Positions 1-8,392 of a DNA stretch of 64,000 nucleotides are shown here, one piece after another. Source of the DNA: Candidatus Heimdallarchaeota archaeon (GTDB lineage: Archaea; Asgardarchaeota; Heimdallarchaeia; Heimdallarchaeales; Heimdallarchaeaceae); NCBI GenBank assembly GCA_019057815.1, contig JAHLWR010000002.1:1-64000 (forward strand). Reading direction: 5' to 3'. Positions within the stretch are counted from its first letter, which is position 1. Every line of letters begins with the position of its first letter. The translations under genes and the position numbers were made by a program. The notes beneath the pieces are model-generated. The model had not been told where the DNA came from. It ran no database searches and saw only the letters and a program-made list of their open reading frames with translations.

Positions 1-2
1 CT

Positions 3-383
3 TTGAAGATTTACACCCTTGACAACTATCCTATTCAGTATGCCATGACCATGAATAACCTTGGTAATACTTACTTGAATCTAGCTGATGTTCGAGATAA
101 AGAAAACAATCTAGCTGAAGCTATTCACGCGTTTGAGGAAGCTTTGAAGATACGTACTGTTGACAACTATCCTCTAGATTATGCCATAACAATGTACAAC
201 CTAGGAGTAACATTCTATAAACAAGCTGAGGAAAGTGATAAGAAATTAAATTGTATGAAAGCTGACAAAGCCTTTCAAAACTCCTTAAAAATCTTTACTG
301 TTGAAGCTTTTCCAGATTATAATAAATTAATAAATGAAGCTCTTAAAGATCTTTCTGAACTCTGTCAAAATTATAAAGACTAA
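3..383 (+). CDS. TPR protein, C-terminal end (5' cut by window)
   Basis: At least two tetratricopeptide units are visible: one with AMTMNNLGNTY followed by AIHAFEEALKIRT, and a second with AITMYNLGVTF followed by AFQNSLKIFT. The same spacing repeats, so this is the end of a longer array of the NPHP3/kinesin-light-chain TPR type, used as a protein-binding scaffold. The reading frame is open to the window edge, so the TTG at position 3 is not the true start. No signal peptide or membrane segment is visible. The partner is unknown. It borders the accessory island but need not belong to it. Confidence 0.8.
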   Translation: MKIYTLDNYPIQYAMTMNNLGNTYLNLADVRDKENNLAEAIHAFEEALKIRTVDNYPLDYAITMYNLGVTFYKQAEESDKKLNCMKADKAFQNSLKIFTVEAFPDYNKLINEALKDLSELCQNYKD

Positions 384-419
384 AATCTCCTCTTTATTCT
401 TTTTTTCTAATCTTTCTAT

Positions 420-922
420 AGACGATTTTTATTATTGAATCTCTCTCACATTTATTATATTGGTCATCCTTGTGGTGCTAGCTCTGACGATTCTTTTCAT
501 CCTAATATTGCTGCTTTTGTTAATACTCTTTAAGAGGAAGATATGGTAAAAAACTTCTTCTCGGTGAGATTCAAGAGTGCTATAGTAAAACAGTTCAACA
601 CTCTTACCTTTCTTTTGGTTGTTTCCACTGTGATGCTATTTTTGGAGACTTTTATGTCTTTTAAGAAGTTGATAATTGGTTCTATCCTGATAAGATTCCT
701 AAAGACCTTTTTGTTGTTGATTTACCTCCTGATATTATCGAAATTCTTGAGAAAGATAGAGCTAAAAGAAAACAAGAATATTTTGATAGTCTTTCTAATG
801 AAGATTTTGAAGATTCCGACAATGAGTTTGTAGATAGTAAAAGAGCTTGTAGAGTATTTTTTAGTAGAGGAATTCAAACATATTTTGATCATTTTTTTGA
901 TACTGATAATAATGATGATTGA
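420..922 (+). pseudogene. Decayed gene with zinc-ribbon-like motif
   Basis: Reading across frames gives a coherent protein. The first part (frame of position 462) contains GHPCGASSDDSFHPN and hits TAA at 531. The sense then moves to the frame of position 539 with KTVQHSYLSFGCFHCDAIFG, hits an in-frame TAA at 662, and continues in the same frame through an acidic C-terminus to TGA at 920. The CxxC motif and the SYLS...GDFY context recall a conserved family of short bacterial hypothetical proteins whose function I do not know. One frameshift and one nonsense codon make this a pseudogene. The open frames at 543-833 and 885-1076 are by-products of it. Confidence 0.65.
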
Positions 923-1023
923 TTTTTTCTTAGGTTTTTCTGTGAACTATTTTTGTCGGAAACTTGAGAATTTCTTGGTTTTAGACCCCAGTTCTATTTT
1001 CTGTGATTCTTTAACTTATTTTT

Positions 1024-1330
1024 CTAACTCATTCCTTCCGTCAGTATTTTTCCTACTGCTCTTGTCGTCATCATGAACGTTTTCTTCAATTCCTCTTGTT
1101 CATATATCAGTTCATATAAATTCTTTAGCGATATCTCTCTCTTTTTCTCATCCACTATCTTTATCTCTATCCCCCCATCCCCTTCTTCTCTTGTTTCTTC
1201 TTCTAATTATTACTTCTTCTCCTTCTTCTGTAACTATTTCCGCGTTTATCTCCTCCCTACTCTTACAGAGCTAAAAATCTCCCTACCATCTTTTCTGTAT
1301 TTTCTTTTTCTATTTTTTCTAAATTCTCTT
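1024..1330 (-). pseudogene. Frameshifted copy of the gene at 10075-10392
   Basis: The last ~45 codons on the minus strand are intact and read IEIKIVDEKKREISLKN and then MMTTRAVGKILTEGMS before TAG at 1026-1024. They match the C-terminus of the 105-aa protein at 10075-10392 almost exactly. Over about 155 nt the two DNA copies differ by about ten substitutions and one 1-nt indel, counted by eye. That indel is a run of six C at 1171-1176 against five in the other copy. It breaks the frame so that GWG-IEIK becomes GDGG-IEIK and runs upstream into a stop. Farther upstream the sequence is too decayed to align by eye. Confidence 0.8.
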
Positions 1331-1577
1331 TAATCTTCCTAGAATCCCCCCTTTCTTCTCTCTCGAACATACACCACTATGATAAAGGGATGATATTGAA
1401 AATTTAGTGAAAGAAGAAAACTAGCTTTGTGATTTTATCAAAAACGTTGTAAAAGAAGACTCCTTCTATTAGAGTTAGCACTGTTATTTCATTAAAAGTA
1501 TTATGGCGGAATGTTAAATTGGGTTTAATTAAAAGAAACAATATCCAGTAGAATTATAAACTTAGAAGTCTGTTTTT
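1331..1577. other. Intergenic, no gene seen
   Basis: AT-rich sequence between the broken gene copy and the 3' end of the TatD gene. I found no open frame with coding character, no tRNA and no strong hairpin. The purine/pyrimidine bias of the first ~50 bases continues from the pseudogene, so they may be its decayed 5' part. Confidence 0.5.
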
Positions 1578-2318
1578 TCAGTTTTCTAATAAAATATTAT
1601 TAGTGTTTGTTTTTATGGTTGCTCTAATTTCATCTTTACACCTATTTTTTATCTGTGCAATCTTTTCTATTAGCTTGGGAATAATGGTTAAATAATCTTT
1701 ATTCTTACAATATGGATAATCGGTTTCTGTTAAAATCTGAGAAAGAGGACAATTTTGTATCAGATTTTTGCGAGACAATGCTGGAATATCATCAACATTA
1801 ACAGAAATGAAGTATCCTTGTTCAATTATTCGCTCTAACTCATCCATAGTACCATTAAAACGATGAAAAATAACTTTCTTGAAATGAAACGATGATAAAA
1901 TATCCAATATAGAAGAAAACAAAGATGGGGCGTGAAATTGTATCACATGCGCAGAAGAGAGATTGGAAAGTATCTCATATAAGTAGGTTTCTTGCTGGTT
2001 CATTGGACACTTAGAATTCTTATCTAATCCAATTTCAGATATTACATCTACACTTTCCATTCTACTGAATAAAATTCTGGAGAAATGATCAAAATAGTCG
2101 TAGTTTTTTGGATGAAAACCAAGACCTACGGATAAAATAGAACCCAATCTAGTACTAATTCTTATAGCTTCTTCATAATCTAAAAAATCTTCAGTAGCCA
2201 AGATAATGCCGATAGACATTTGTTTAAGTTTAGTGAGAAATGATTCATCAAACAACATTTTGTTCAGACAAGTGTGTAAATGACTGTGAATATCATAAAA
2301 CTTATATTTTGTGAACAT
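1578..2318 (-). CDS. qatD: TatD-family metal-dependent nuclease, QatD-like
   Basis: A 246-aa amidohydrolase-fold protein of the TatD family. The metal ligands are in place: H11 and H13 in DIHSHLH, the glutamate of EIGLD, the histidines of QFHAPS and IFHRFNG, and the aspartate of ETDYP. TatD enzymes are metal-dependent DNases; the form found in Qat anti-phage loci is called QatD. I chose the ATG at 2318 because longer forms would run into the divergent gene at 2356. It is divergent from the QatB-like gene with only 37 bp between them. The Qat assignment rests on the QueC-like gene next door; alone it would be just TatD family. Confidence 0.75.
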   Translation of the reverse strand: MFTKYKFYDIHSHLHTCLNKMLFDESFLTKLKQMSIGIILATEDFLDYEEAIRISTRLGSILSVGLGFHPKNYDYFDHFSRILFSRMESVDVISEIGLDKNSKCPMNQQETYLYEILSNLSSAHVIQFHAPSLFSSILDILSSFHFKKVIFHRFNGTMDELERIIEQGYFISVNVDDIPALSRKNLIQNCPLSQILTETDYPYCKNKDYLTIIPKLIEKIAQIKNRCKDEIRATIKTNTNNILLEN

Positions 2319-2340
2319 ATTAATTCGCCATACAATTAAT
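2319..2340. promoter_or_regulatory. Inverted repeat in the divergent qat-like promoter
   Basis: The 37-bp gap between the divergent TatD and QatB-like genes contains ATTAATT (2319-2325) and its exact reverse complement AATTAAT (2334-2340), separated by 8 nt. It is the only notable sequence there, so it could be an operator or paired A/T-rich promoter elements serving both directions. The sites are AT-rich, so chance is a real alternative. Confidence 0.35.
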
Positions 2341-2355
2341 TGATAAGGGAAATCT

Positions 2356-2748
2356 ATGGGTACCGCTTCTAGGTCTGCTCCATTGAATGATAGCAAATAT
2401 AAAAGAATTTCTGAAGAGATTCGTTCTTCTATAAAAGAAAAGAATTATGCAAAAATGGCAGATAAAACAATAGATCTTGCAGCTAATTTGGCTGGTGTAG
2501 GAACAATATATGATGCAATTAAATCTGGAATTGCAGGTTATAAAATGTATCAAAAGACAGGATCTAAATCCGCAGGAGCAATGGAAGCTGTAAGAACATT
2601 TGCTAAGGAGGGTATTACATCAGGATTAGCAGAGGGAACGATGGCTGCGATAGGAGGAACTTTTTTGGGAAATAATATCGGCCTATATGCAAAAAGAGCA
2701 GCGACTTGGGCAATAGAAAAGAGCTATTCAAGATTAATAGGTGATTAG
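2356..2748 (+). CDS. qatB: Small QatB-like protein, glycine second residue
   Basis: A 130-aa protein beginning MGTASRSAPLND, followed by a lysine-rich helix and a glycine/alanine-rich region (residues ~45-115; AGVGTIYDAIKSG, GGTFLGNN) that could be an amphipathic or membrane-active helical hairpin. From memory, QatB proteins of bacterial Qat systems start MGTS and are Ser/Gly/Pro-rich; this start and the position beside QueC-like and TatD-like genes support a QatB role. Bacterial QatB is usually about twice as long, so this would be a short or split form. Its stop at 2746-2748 directly abuts the next ATG, so the two genes are co-translated. The family match is suggestive only. Confidence 0.5.
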   Translation: MGTASRSAPLNDSKYKRISEEIRSSIKEKNYAKMADKTIDLAANLAGVGTIYDAIKSGIAGYKMYQKTGSKSAGAMEAVRTFAKEGITSGLAEGTMAAIGGTFLGNNIGLYAKRAATWAIEKSYSRLIGD

Positions 2749-3057
2749 ATGAAAGAATTAACTTTAAATCAAATAGTCCAATCTGTTGTTGAAAACTATT
2801 TGAAGAATCTTACATTAGATTTAATTAAAAGAAACTTTACAGAAGAATTTTATAGCATTGAAGAAACAGAGGGTGATCCCTATAAGATACGTAAAAACAT
2901 TGAAGATTTAGTGGCAGAAACTGCAAAAAAAATTGCTTCAAAAATAGTGAACAAATTGAATGAACAAGATATTAAATCCATTGAAGACTTTGAAAAAAAT
3001 GAAAATGAACAAAAAATAAGAAAAATAATTGCAGATATACTAAAAATAACCAACTAA
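2749..3057 (+). CDS. Unknown helical protein in qat-like operon
   Basis: A 102-aa, charged, fully helical-looking protein with no Cys and no membrane segment. I do not recognise it. The start ATG follows the TAG of the QatB-like gene with no gap, and the QueC-like gene starts 18 nt after its stop, so it sits in the middle of a tight operon. It may be the C-terminal half of a QatB that is split in this lineage, or a lineage-specific partner. Confidence 0.6.
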   Translation: MKELTLNQIVQSVVENYLKNLTLDLIKRNFTEEFYSIEETEGDPYKIRKNIEDLVAETAKKIASKIVNKLNEQDIKSIEDFEKNENEQKIRKIIADILKITN

Positions 3058-3075
3058 TAAACGGAGCGGAGCTGA

Positions 3076-4446
3076 ATGGTTCAAGGATACCTAAAAATAT
3101 ATCAAATACTTGAGAGTAAGAATAGAATAGAAATACAAAAACTTATTTCAGTTGAAAGTAAAGGAAAAAAAGAAGTCATTCTGTCAGATAAGGGGATTGA
3201 TCTTGTTAAATATGGCGCTTATCTGTACTATTCAATCAGTTCTGCTTTCGATGAGCAAGAATTTTCAGTATTCTTTTGTAATGATAAATATTTCCAAAAA
3301 ATACAAAGCATAACTCAGGAGTTAATATATTTCTTTAATGGTTTTACAGATAGATTCAAACTGAGAATAAAGCCTATTAAATATAATAAGGAGATTATTG
3401 AAAATAATCAAAAATATGATAAAGTAATATTATTTTCAGGGGGATTAGACTCACTTGCACAGACAGTGAGAAGTATTGAAAATAGAGAAAAGATACTGCT
3501 ATGTTACACAAATCATAATACAAAAGTAACAGGAAATGTAAGAAAGCTAGTATCAGAACTGGAAAAAATGTTCAATATTAGATTAGATTTGGTGAAGATA
3601 AATTATTTGGGAATTAGATGTAAACATGGAAAAGAGCAAGGCATAATAAACAGTAGAGCGGCAGCATATGCTCTTAATGGAATAGCAATAGCTGATTCAG
3701 TAAATGCAAAAGAAGTAATTATACCAGAAAACGGTGCCATTGCAACATTACCTAAATTTGATATTTCAATAGAACCAACAAGAACAGTATCACCCTATTT
3801 AATGGAAAAAATAACTAATATTGGTTTTGATTTAACGGGTATAAAGCTATATGATTCATTAGCAAAAGAAACTAAAGCTGATGTAGTTAAAACCTTGAAG
3901 GGCAGGGAAAAACTCATTCACCTTTCCTATTCATGTACTCACCCAGGTAGACGTGATAAATTAAAGAAAGGCGAATTGCGAGATATTGGGAATTATCATT
4001 GCGGAACATGTTTAGCATGTTTTATAAGAATGACAGCTTTATTGGCTGTTGGAATTGATGAAAATAAAGCATTGTATAAACAAATGCCAATGGATTTTCA
4101 AACTATGTCAGAAATTTCTAAATACAAATATAAAAATAAATTTTATATATTAATTTCATTACTAGATTATTGCTATGACATTCTAGAGAGCACAAAAATA
4201 AACGAATTAAATCATTTTATTAGAAGTACAATAGAACTAAATCAAAATAGTCATTTCTCAGAATTTGAAGATTTAGATATATTATCCCTTCAGAGATCAT
4301 TTGCACTGGATATTTTAATAGGAATTAATGAATATTATAGAAAAAATAATCTTCATATGCAAAATTTTGTATTAGGAAAATCAATAAAATATCTTCTTGC
4401 AAAATTTGAGGTCCAATTAAATAACAGAAAGAAAGAATTAGATTAG
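3076..4446 (+). CDS. qatC: QueC-like 7-deazaguanine synthase family, QatC-like
   Basis: A 456-aa protein with an N-terminal extension (~110 residues), then a PP-loop ATPase of the QueC type: SGGLDS at residues 121-126 is the ATP pyrophosphate loop. A QueC-type zinc site follows, with C287 and a CxxCxxC triad at 309, 312 and 315 in HCGTCLAC. QueC makes preQ0 and is about 220-240 aa; the extra N- and C-terminal regions are the pattern of the defence version QatC. No other queuosine/archaeosine genes are nearby, and the neighbours are TatD and an MGT-start protein, so a defence role is more likely than tRNA modification. I recall recent work showing that QueC-like enzymes of defence loci attach a deazaguanine to a protein N-terminal glycine; not checked here. 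Confidence 0.8.
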   Translation: MVQGYLKIYQILESKNRIEIQKLISVESKGKKEVILSDKGIDLVKYGAYLYYSISSAFDEQEFSVFFCNDKYFQKIQSITQELIYFFNGFTDRFKLRIKPIKYNKEIIENNQKYDKVILFSGGLDSLAQTVRSIENREKILLCYTNHNTKVTGNVRKLVSELEKMFNIRLDLVKINYLGIRCKHGKEQGIINSRAAAYALNGIAIADSVNAKEVIIPENGAIATLPKFDISIEPTRTVSPYLMEKITNIGFDLTGIKLYDSLAKETKADVVKTLKGREKLIHLSYSCTHPGRRDKLKKGELRDIGNYHCGTCLACFIRMTALLAVGIDENKALYKQMPMDFQTMSEISKYKYKNKFYILISLLDYCYDILESTKINELNHFIRSTIELNQNSHFSEFEDLDILSLQRSFALDILIGINEYYRKNNLHMQNFVLGKSIKYLLAKFEVQLNNRKKELD

Positions 4447-4662
4447 TTTGATTAAGTTAAATTGTGTGTTAACTATTAGAAAGGTTTCTTCCACTTTTAC
4501 AAGTATTGGTTTGTTCTACTGTTACATACTTTTTTGGACACCAGTATACCAAATACCTCTCTGTTCATATTTCAAAAGTTTGAACAATTTATCCAAAGTT
4601 CTGAAAAATTATTATGAAGGGGGAATTTGAGGAGGTTAGAAAGGAAAAGAGTAGAAATAGAA

Positions 4663-5676
4663 TTAAACATCACTCTTCTCAAACTTAAATTTCTTAAGAG
4701 ATTTCAACCAAAGATGTCCTGATGATGTCTTACTTAAATCCTTAGTAAGATTGATTAATTCTTGACTATTATCAATTTTTTCACATGAAGCTCCTGTTCT
4801 CTTATAGGATAAGTTTCCAACAAGAACTGGTTCTTCGCTTTTTGCTATTAGAACAATTAATGCTTTCTCTCCGTTAGTATTGGTTAGAATTCGATATTCA
4901 ATATCTTTGTTTGATATATCCTTAAGATTAGTGATAACACGATTTCTTATTTTGTCAGGGGGGTTATCAAGGTCATACAAGGTTCCGTCATCATTAAATC
5001 CTATACAAAGGACACCAGAAAAAGAGTTACTTAAACAACTAACTATTTTCCTCACATCATGAATTTCATCACTACTCTTAAACTCGAGTTCAAAATCCTC
5101 TGAGCTTGAAGCAGAATGGTGAATCCAATTGAGAATATCTTCATCTGTATAATGGCTTTTAAAGAACTGTCTATCCAATCCCAAATACTTACCAAAATGA
5201 AATGGTTCTTTGAAAAACTTCTCTCCAAAAGGGGTAATATTTACAAAATCAGGTAAAGAATCGGATAGTAGGTTATTATGTCTTATATATTCAATATAAC
5301 CTATAGAATGTGCAAAATAAATCGCTATAATAAACTCATTTAAAGGGATCTTTGCTTTAGTATAGAAGTTTTTTAGATCATCCATATTATAAGAGATTTT
5401 TTCTTTTGAAAAAAAGATGTTTAAAATTGATACAAGCTCATGAATTCTTCCACATGAGTAAAGAATCTCCATAGCAGTAGGTGAAAAAATATAATATTCA
5501 AGACCAAGTAAATTTCTTGGCATATAAACAAGTTCAACTTCTTCTAAGGAACGAAATAATCTCCATTCTTTTGGAGAAGATGGTTTGAATTTGAAACACC
5601 AACTTCCCTTTTCTAACATGGAATCATATAGTTTGGTTAGGAGTATCATTTGATCTTCAGTTATTTCTAATTTCAT
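4663..5676 (-). CDS. AlbA_2 (Schlafen-type) DNA-binding domain protein
   Basis: A 337-aa protein. The C-terminal half (from about residue 185) carries the AlbA_2/Schlafen pattern: ELEFKSS, then ISNxF-like SNSFSGVLCIGFNDDG, a hydrophobic strand KALIVLIAKSEEPV and SYKRTGAS. Such domains occur in transcription regulators and in defence proteins related to Schlafens. The N-terminal ~180 residues are helical and unrecognised. The ATG at 5676 is taken over the TTG one codon before. It converges with the qat-like operon, leaving about 200 bp between with no convincing gene. A separate promoter on its right side is expected. Confidence 0.65.
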   Translation of the reverse strand: MKLEITEDQMILLTKLYDSMLEKGSWCFKFKPSSPKEWRLFRSLEEVELVYMPRNLLGLEYYIFSPTAMEILYSCGRIHELVSILNIFFSKEKISYNMDDLKNFYTKAKIPLNEFIIAIYFAHSIGYIEYIRHNNLLSDSLPDFVNITPFGEKFFKEPFHFGKYLGLDRQFFKSHYTDEDILNWIHHSASSSEDFELEFKSSDEIHDVRKIVSCLSNSFSGVLCIGFNDDGTLYDLDNPPDKIRNRVITNLKDISNKDIEYRILTNTNGEKALIVLIAKSEEPVLVGNLSYKRTGASCEKIDNSQELINLTKDLSKTSSGHLWLKSLKKFKFEKSDV

Positions 5677-5998
5677 CAAAAGTAGTTAGTTATAGAGTTT
5701 AAAAAGAAAACGTTGGAAGCTAGCCAAAAAAGATGAGTGGGTAGGAATGAAGAAAATATGGATGCTAGTTTAAAATCAAAGGAATTTTGTGGGAGTGGAT
5801 TCAACATCCTCTTTTTATTTAACTCATTTATTTGGTTTTATTGAAAAGATTCCAAGTAAATTGATAACATAGTCTTTATAAAGTTGTAAGAAAAGAATCT
5901 AATGTCTCATAATTTCATGGAGCAATGTCAAAAGAAGGCATTGACTAACTAGAAATTTCTAGTAGATAAATGCAATCTAAACTTGCATCCATGGAGTT
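5677..5998 (+). promoter_or_regulatory. Intergenic promoter region of the NYN gene
   Basis: About 320 bp between divergent genes without an open frame. CTTTATAAAG at 5874-5883 is a good TATA box for the NYN gene, which would put the transcript start near 5908 and leave a leader of about 90 nt. A perfect 16-bp palindrome lies in that leader (see 5948-5963). No RNA gene was seen. Confidence 0.5.
5948..5963. promoter_or_regulatory. Perfect 16-bp palindrome, candidate operator
   Basis: ACTAGAAATTTCTAGT is its own reverse complement. It lies 36 bp upstream of the NYN start and downstream of the predicted TATA box, a position where a bound dimeric repressor would block elongation, or where the leader RNA could pair. 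Confidence 0.4.
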
Positions 5999-7165
5999 AT
6001 GGGCTTTATGTTTAGTGGAGTGGTGTATTTGTCTTTAGATAAAGAAAGAACAATTATTGCCAAATCTTCCTATCCTCAACGTGCAGCTGTGATAATAGAT
6101 GGAGGATATTGGGATAATATCTTAAAATCTATTGGGAATCCAGATATAAATCTTGTTAGATTATGTGAAGATTTGTGCAATCCTGCTTATAGAATGAGAA
6201 CTTATTATTTTGATGGTAGTACAGAAGAAAGACAACCTTATTTTGATCACTTACAATTATATGATAGATTCGATGTTATATTAGGAGATGTAGCAACAAA
6301 AAAATTTCAATGTTCTTACTGTTCTAAAGAATCTGTCATTTATGGTCAAAAAAGAGTTGATATGCTTCTTGCAGTGAAGTTAGGGCATTTAGCCTCCACA
6401 AAACAGGTAGATGTGGTTATTTTAGTAGCAGGAGATAAAGATTTTCTCCCAGTCGTTAAAGTAGCCAAGGATGAAGGTGTAATAATTCGTTTAGCCTATT
6501 CAAGATTTCCTAAAGCAAATGTAGCTCCAGGTTTATATCAAAATGCTGATGAAAGGATACATTTGACAAAGAAATTTCTAGATAAGTATAAGAAACCTGA
6601 AAAAGTCAAAGAAAAAGAAGAAAAAACTAAAACAGAAGAAAAGAGGGAGAAAAAAAAGAAAGAACCAATTAAAGAATTTGATAACAAAACTACTCAAAAA
6701 TTAGTTGAGATACTAGCTGAGTTAATGAAAAGATATAGGGTACCTGTTTTTAATACGGGTGCATTTGGTGATCATCTTAAACAGATACAGTTTCCAATTT
6801 CATTTAAGATGCGAGAAATTGATGAATTAACAAATGGGAGAATAAAAACAAAATATCAAAATAATACTCTACATATTGAGATTTGTGAAGAGGATATGAA
6901 AAAAATTTTGCCGAATTTTGAACCTAGCGAGGATCCAGCTGTAACATTACTATTAGTCTCTCTTGAGGAGTTATTAGATGAAAAAGGTAAGGAATTTGTA
7001 GTTCACTATGAACTTGCTGAAAGATTATTCGTAAAAGAACCAGAATGGAAACAGAAATATGAATTTAAGGAAAAACATGCTTTCTCCTGTTTATTGAACT
7101 GGGCTTCAGAATTCATAGATGTAAAGAATGTCGCTGGAGAACTATTCATCGGATTGAAAAAGTGA
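5999..7165 (+). CDS. NYN-domain (LabA/DUF88-like) putative RNase
   Basis: A 388-aa protein. Residues ~20-190 form a NYN/PIN-fold nuclease domain with the expected acidic positions: VIIDGGY, KRVDMLLAVKL and LVAGDKDFLPVV. A CxxC (FQCSYC, residues ~100-103) is inserted in the middle, as in some LabA-like proteins that hold zinc. A lysine/glutamate-rich linker (~195-225) leads to a C-terminal region that looks like tandem small winged-helix/OST-HTH-type modules, as in MARF1/LOTUS proteins; that part is a guess. GGAG at 5993-5996 precedes two candidate ATGs (5999, 6008); the second has the better spacing. Likely RNA-cleaving, in a defence context. Confidence 0.75.
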   Translation: MGFMFSGVVYLSLDKERTIIAKSSYPQRAAVIIDGGYWDNILKSIGNPDINLVRLCEDLCNPAYRMRTYYFDGSTEERQPYFDHLQLYDRFDVILGDVATKKFQCSYCSKESVIYGQKRVDMLLAVKLGHLASTKQVDVVILVAGDKDFLPVVKVAKDEGVIIRLAYSRFPKANVAPGLYQNADERIHLTKKFLDKYKKPEKVKEKEEKTKTEEKREKKKKEPIKEFDNKTTQKLVEILAELMKRYRVPVFNTGAFGDHLKQIQFPISFKMREIDELTNGRIKTKYQNNTLHIEICEEDMKKILPNFEPSEDPAVTLLLVSLEELLDEKGKEFVVHYELAERLFVKEPEWKQKYEFKEKHAFSCLLNWASEFIDVKNVAGELFIGLKK

Positions 7166-7201
7166 AAACAGATTGTTACATCAATAAAAGAATAACCATA
7201 A

Positions 7202-7423
7202 TTAGAAAAATTGGTCTAAATCTGATTGCTTCTTTTTTCTCATGAAATCTTTAAGTTCATTATTTTTCTGGTCGATGAACCATTGTTTGATTCTTCTATT
7301 GGGAACAACAACAGATTTAGGAACCCATATGGCTTGATCAGTGAAATTATCAATTATAGCAAGAGAAGCTTTCTCAGTCTCATGATCAACTTTACCTAAG
7401 CGATAATTAGAATATTCACCCAT
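7202..7423 (-). CDS. Small protein with conserved WVPKS motif
   Basis: A 73-aa protein; the core reads KASLAIIDNFTDQAIWVPKSVV, a small beta-rich fold followed by a charged helical tail. I have seen similar I/V-W-x-PKS motifs in short conserved proteins of unknown function. The ATG at 7423 is taken rather than the TTG at 7447, which overlaps the divergent gene. A second, dead copy lies at 8985-9190, which shows that this is a real, duplicated gene. Confidence 0.6.
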   Translation of the reverse strand: MGEYSNYRLGKVDHETEKASLAIIDNFTDQAIWVPKSVVVPNRRIKQWFIDQKNNELKDFMRKKKQSDLDQFF

Positions 7424-7424
7424 A

Positions 7425-8363
7425 TTGAGAAAGTTGAGGTCTTTCAATATAAAAACATCAAAAAAAGCAATTCAGTTTCTCTTCAATACTGCGAAAAAAG
7501 ATATAAGTCATTATTACTTAAAATCATTTATGATAAATCAAAAGAGATTAGAGGTTTTAAAAAGGCTTGAAGAGTTAAAATATCAATCAACTGTTGAAAA
7601 AAAGATAAAACTTCGCATCAGGAAGATACATGATTCATCAATTAAAACCGAGTATATCCAAAACCCCCCTACATGTTTTACCAGATTTACAGCAAATTAT
7701 AGAGAAAATATTAAATGTCTAGAAGAAATAAGAGTTAGTCTTAAATCTGCAAATCCAAAGATAAATATGCCTATTATACTACCAGAAACAGAAGAAGAAA
7801 TAAAAGAACTAGCATTAAATGTTGTTCCTTATTTCTCTCAAGGATATGAATTGTATAAAACCTCTTTAGACATGGACATAAACTCAAGTCCAATTGTTGA
7901 ATATTATGCTCTACTTCAAATAGTAAAAGGTGTTATATTGCTAGAATTAAATCCTATTGAAGATAAATTCTTCAATGCACATGGATTGGAACATGCTAAT
8001 AATGTTGAAACAGAGCATGTATATAGAGCTAAGCCAAAAACGTTTGGAGTATTCGCAGCCTTGTTAATACGTTGTACTGACTATCTAGTCAAAGAAGATG
8101 GAAGCAAAACATTTGCTATGGATTATTATTATAACAATTATAATCCTTCTTTAAAGGACATGATTAATGACCAACGAATCTCGCAGATTCCAGAAGCATT
8201 TATTTTTACTTGGATACTCTCAGAATTAGCTAGATACCAACCAAAAAAGTGGGAACAGATATGGGATGGGAAGAAAAATAATTGGATTATTCAAATTAAC
8301 AGATTTAGAGAAGAAAAGTTACCTATGGTAATAAGGAATTTGATTATTTCACATATTGATTGA
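7425..8363 (+). CDS. YaaC-like protein
   Basis: A 312-aa protein with the layout of the YaaC family: a helical N-terminus, then SSPIVEYYALLQIVKGVILLEL, a short HGLEHA stretch, and a helical C-terminus with TWILSELARYQP. YaaC-like proteins are uncharacterised, and I have met them beside toxin and defence genes. The start is uncertain: TTG at 7425 or 7434 precedes the conserved part, and the first ATG (7530) would remove a helix. It is followed 29 nt later by a HEPN-like gene, so the two are probably one unit. Confidence 0.55.
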   Translation: MRKLRSFNIKTSKKAIQFLFNTAKKDISHYYLKSFMINQKRLEVLKRLEELKYQSTVEKKIKLRIRKIHDSSIKTEYIQNPPTCFTRFTANYRENIKCLEEIRVSLKSANPKINMPIILPETEEEIKELALNVVPYFSQGYELYKTSLDMDINSSPIVEYYALLQIVKGVILLELNPIEDKFFNAHGLEHANNVETEHVYRAKPKTFGVFAALLIRCTDYLVKEDGSKTFAMDYYYNNYNPSLKDMINDQRISQIPEAFIFTWILSELARYQPKKWEQIWDGKKNNWIIQINRFREEKLPMVIRNLIISHID

Positions 8364-8392
8364 AGTATGTTAAACCAAAGTAGGTTTTGAAA

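Noticed and set aside
885-1333. Open frames on the plus strand, rich in Ser/Phe/Leu
   Set aside because: They are the antisense of the broken minus-strand copy of the 10075 gene, or run through the end of the pseudogene; no coding pattern of their own.
4448-4630. 60-codon frame after the QueC-like gene
   Set aside because: Begins with a weak start in the intergenic gap, has no ribosome site and no recognisable composition.
4663-5676. Could the AlbA_2 protein be the missing QatA?
   Set aside because: It has no Walker A/B motifs and matches the Schlafen-type AlbA_2 domain instead of a KAP ATPase.
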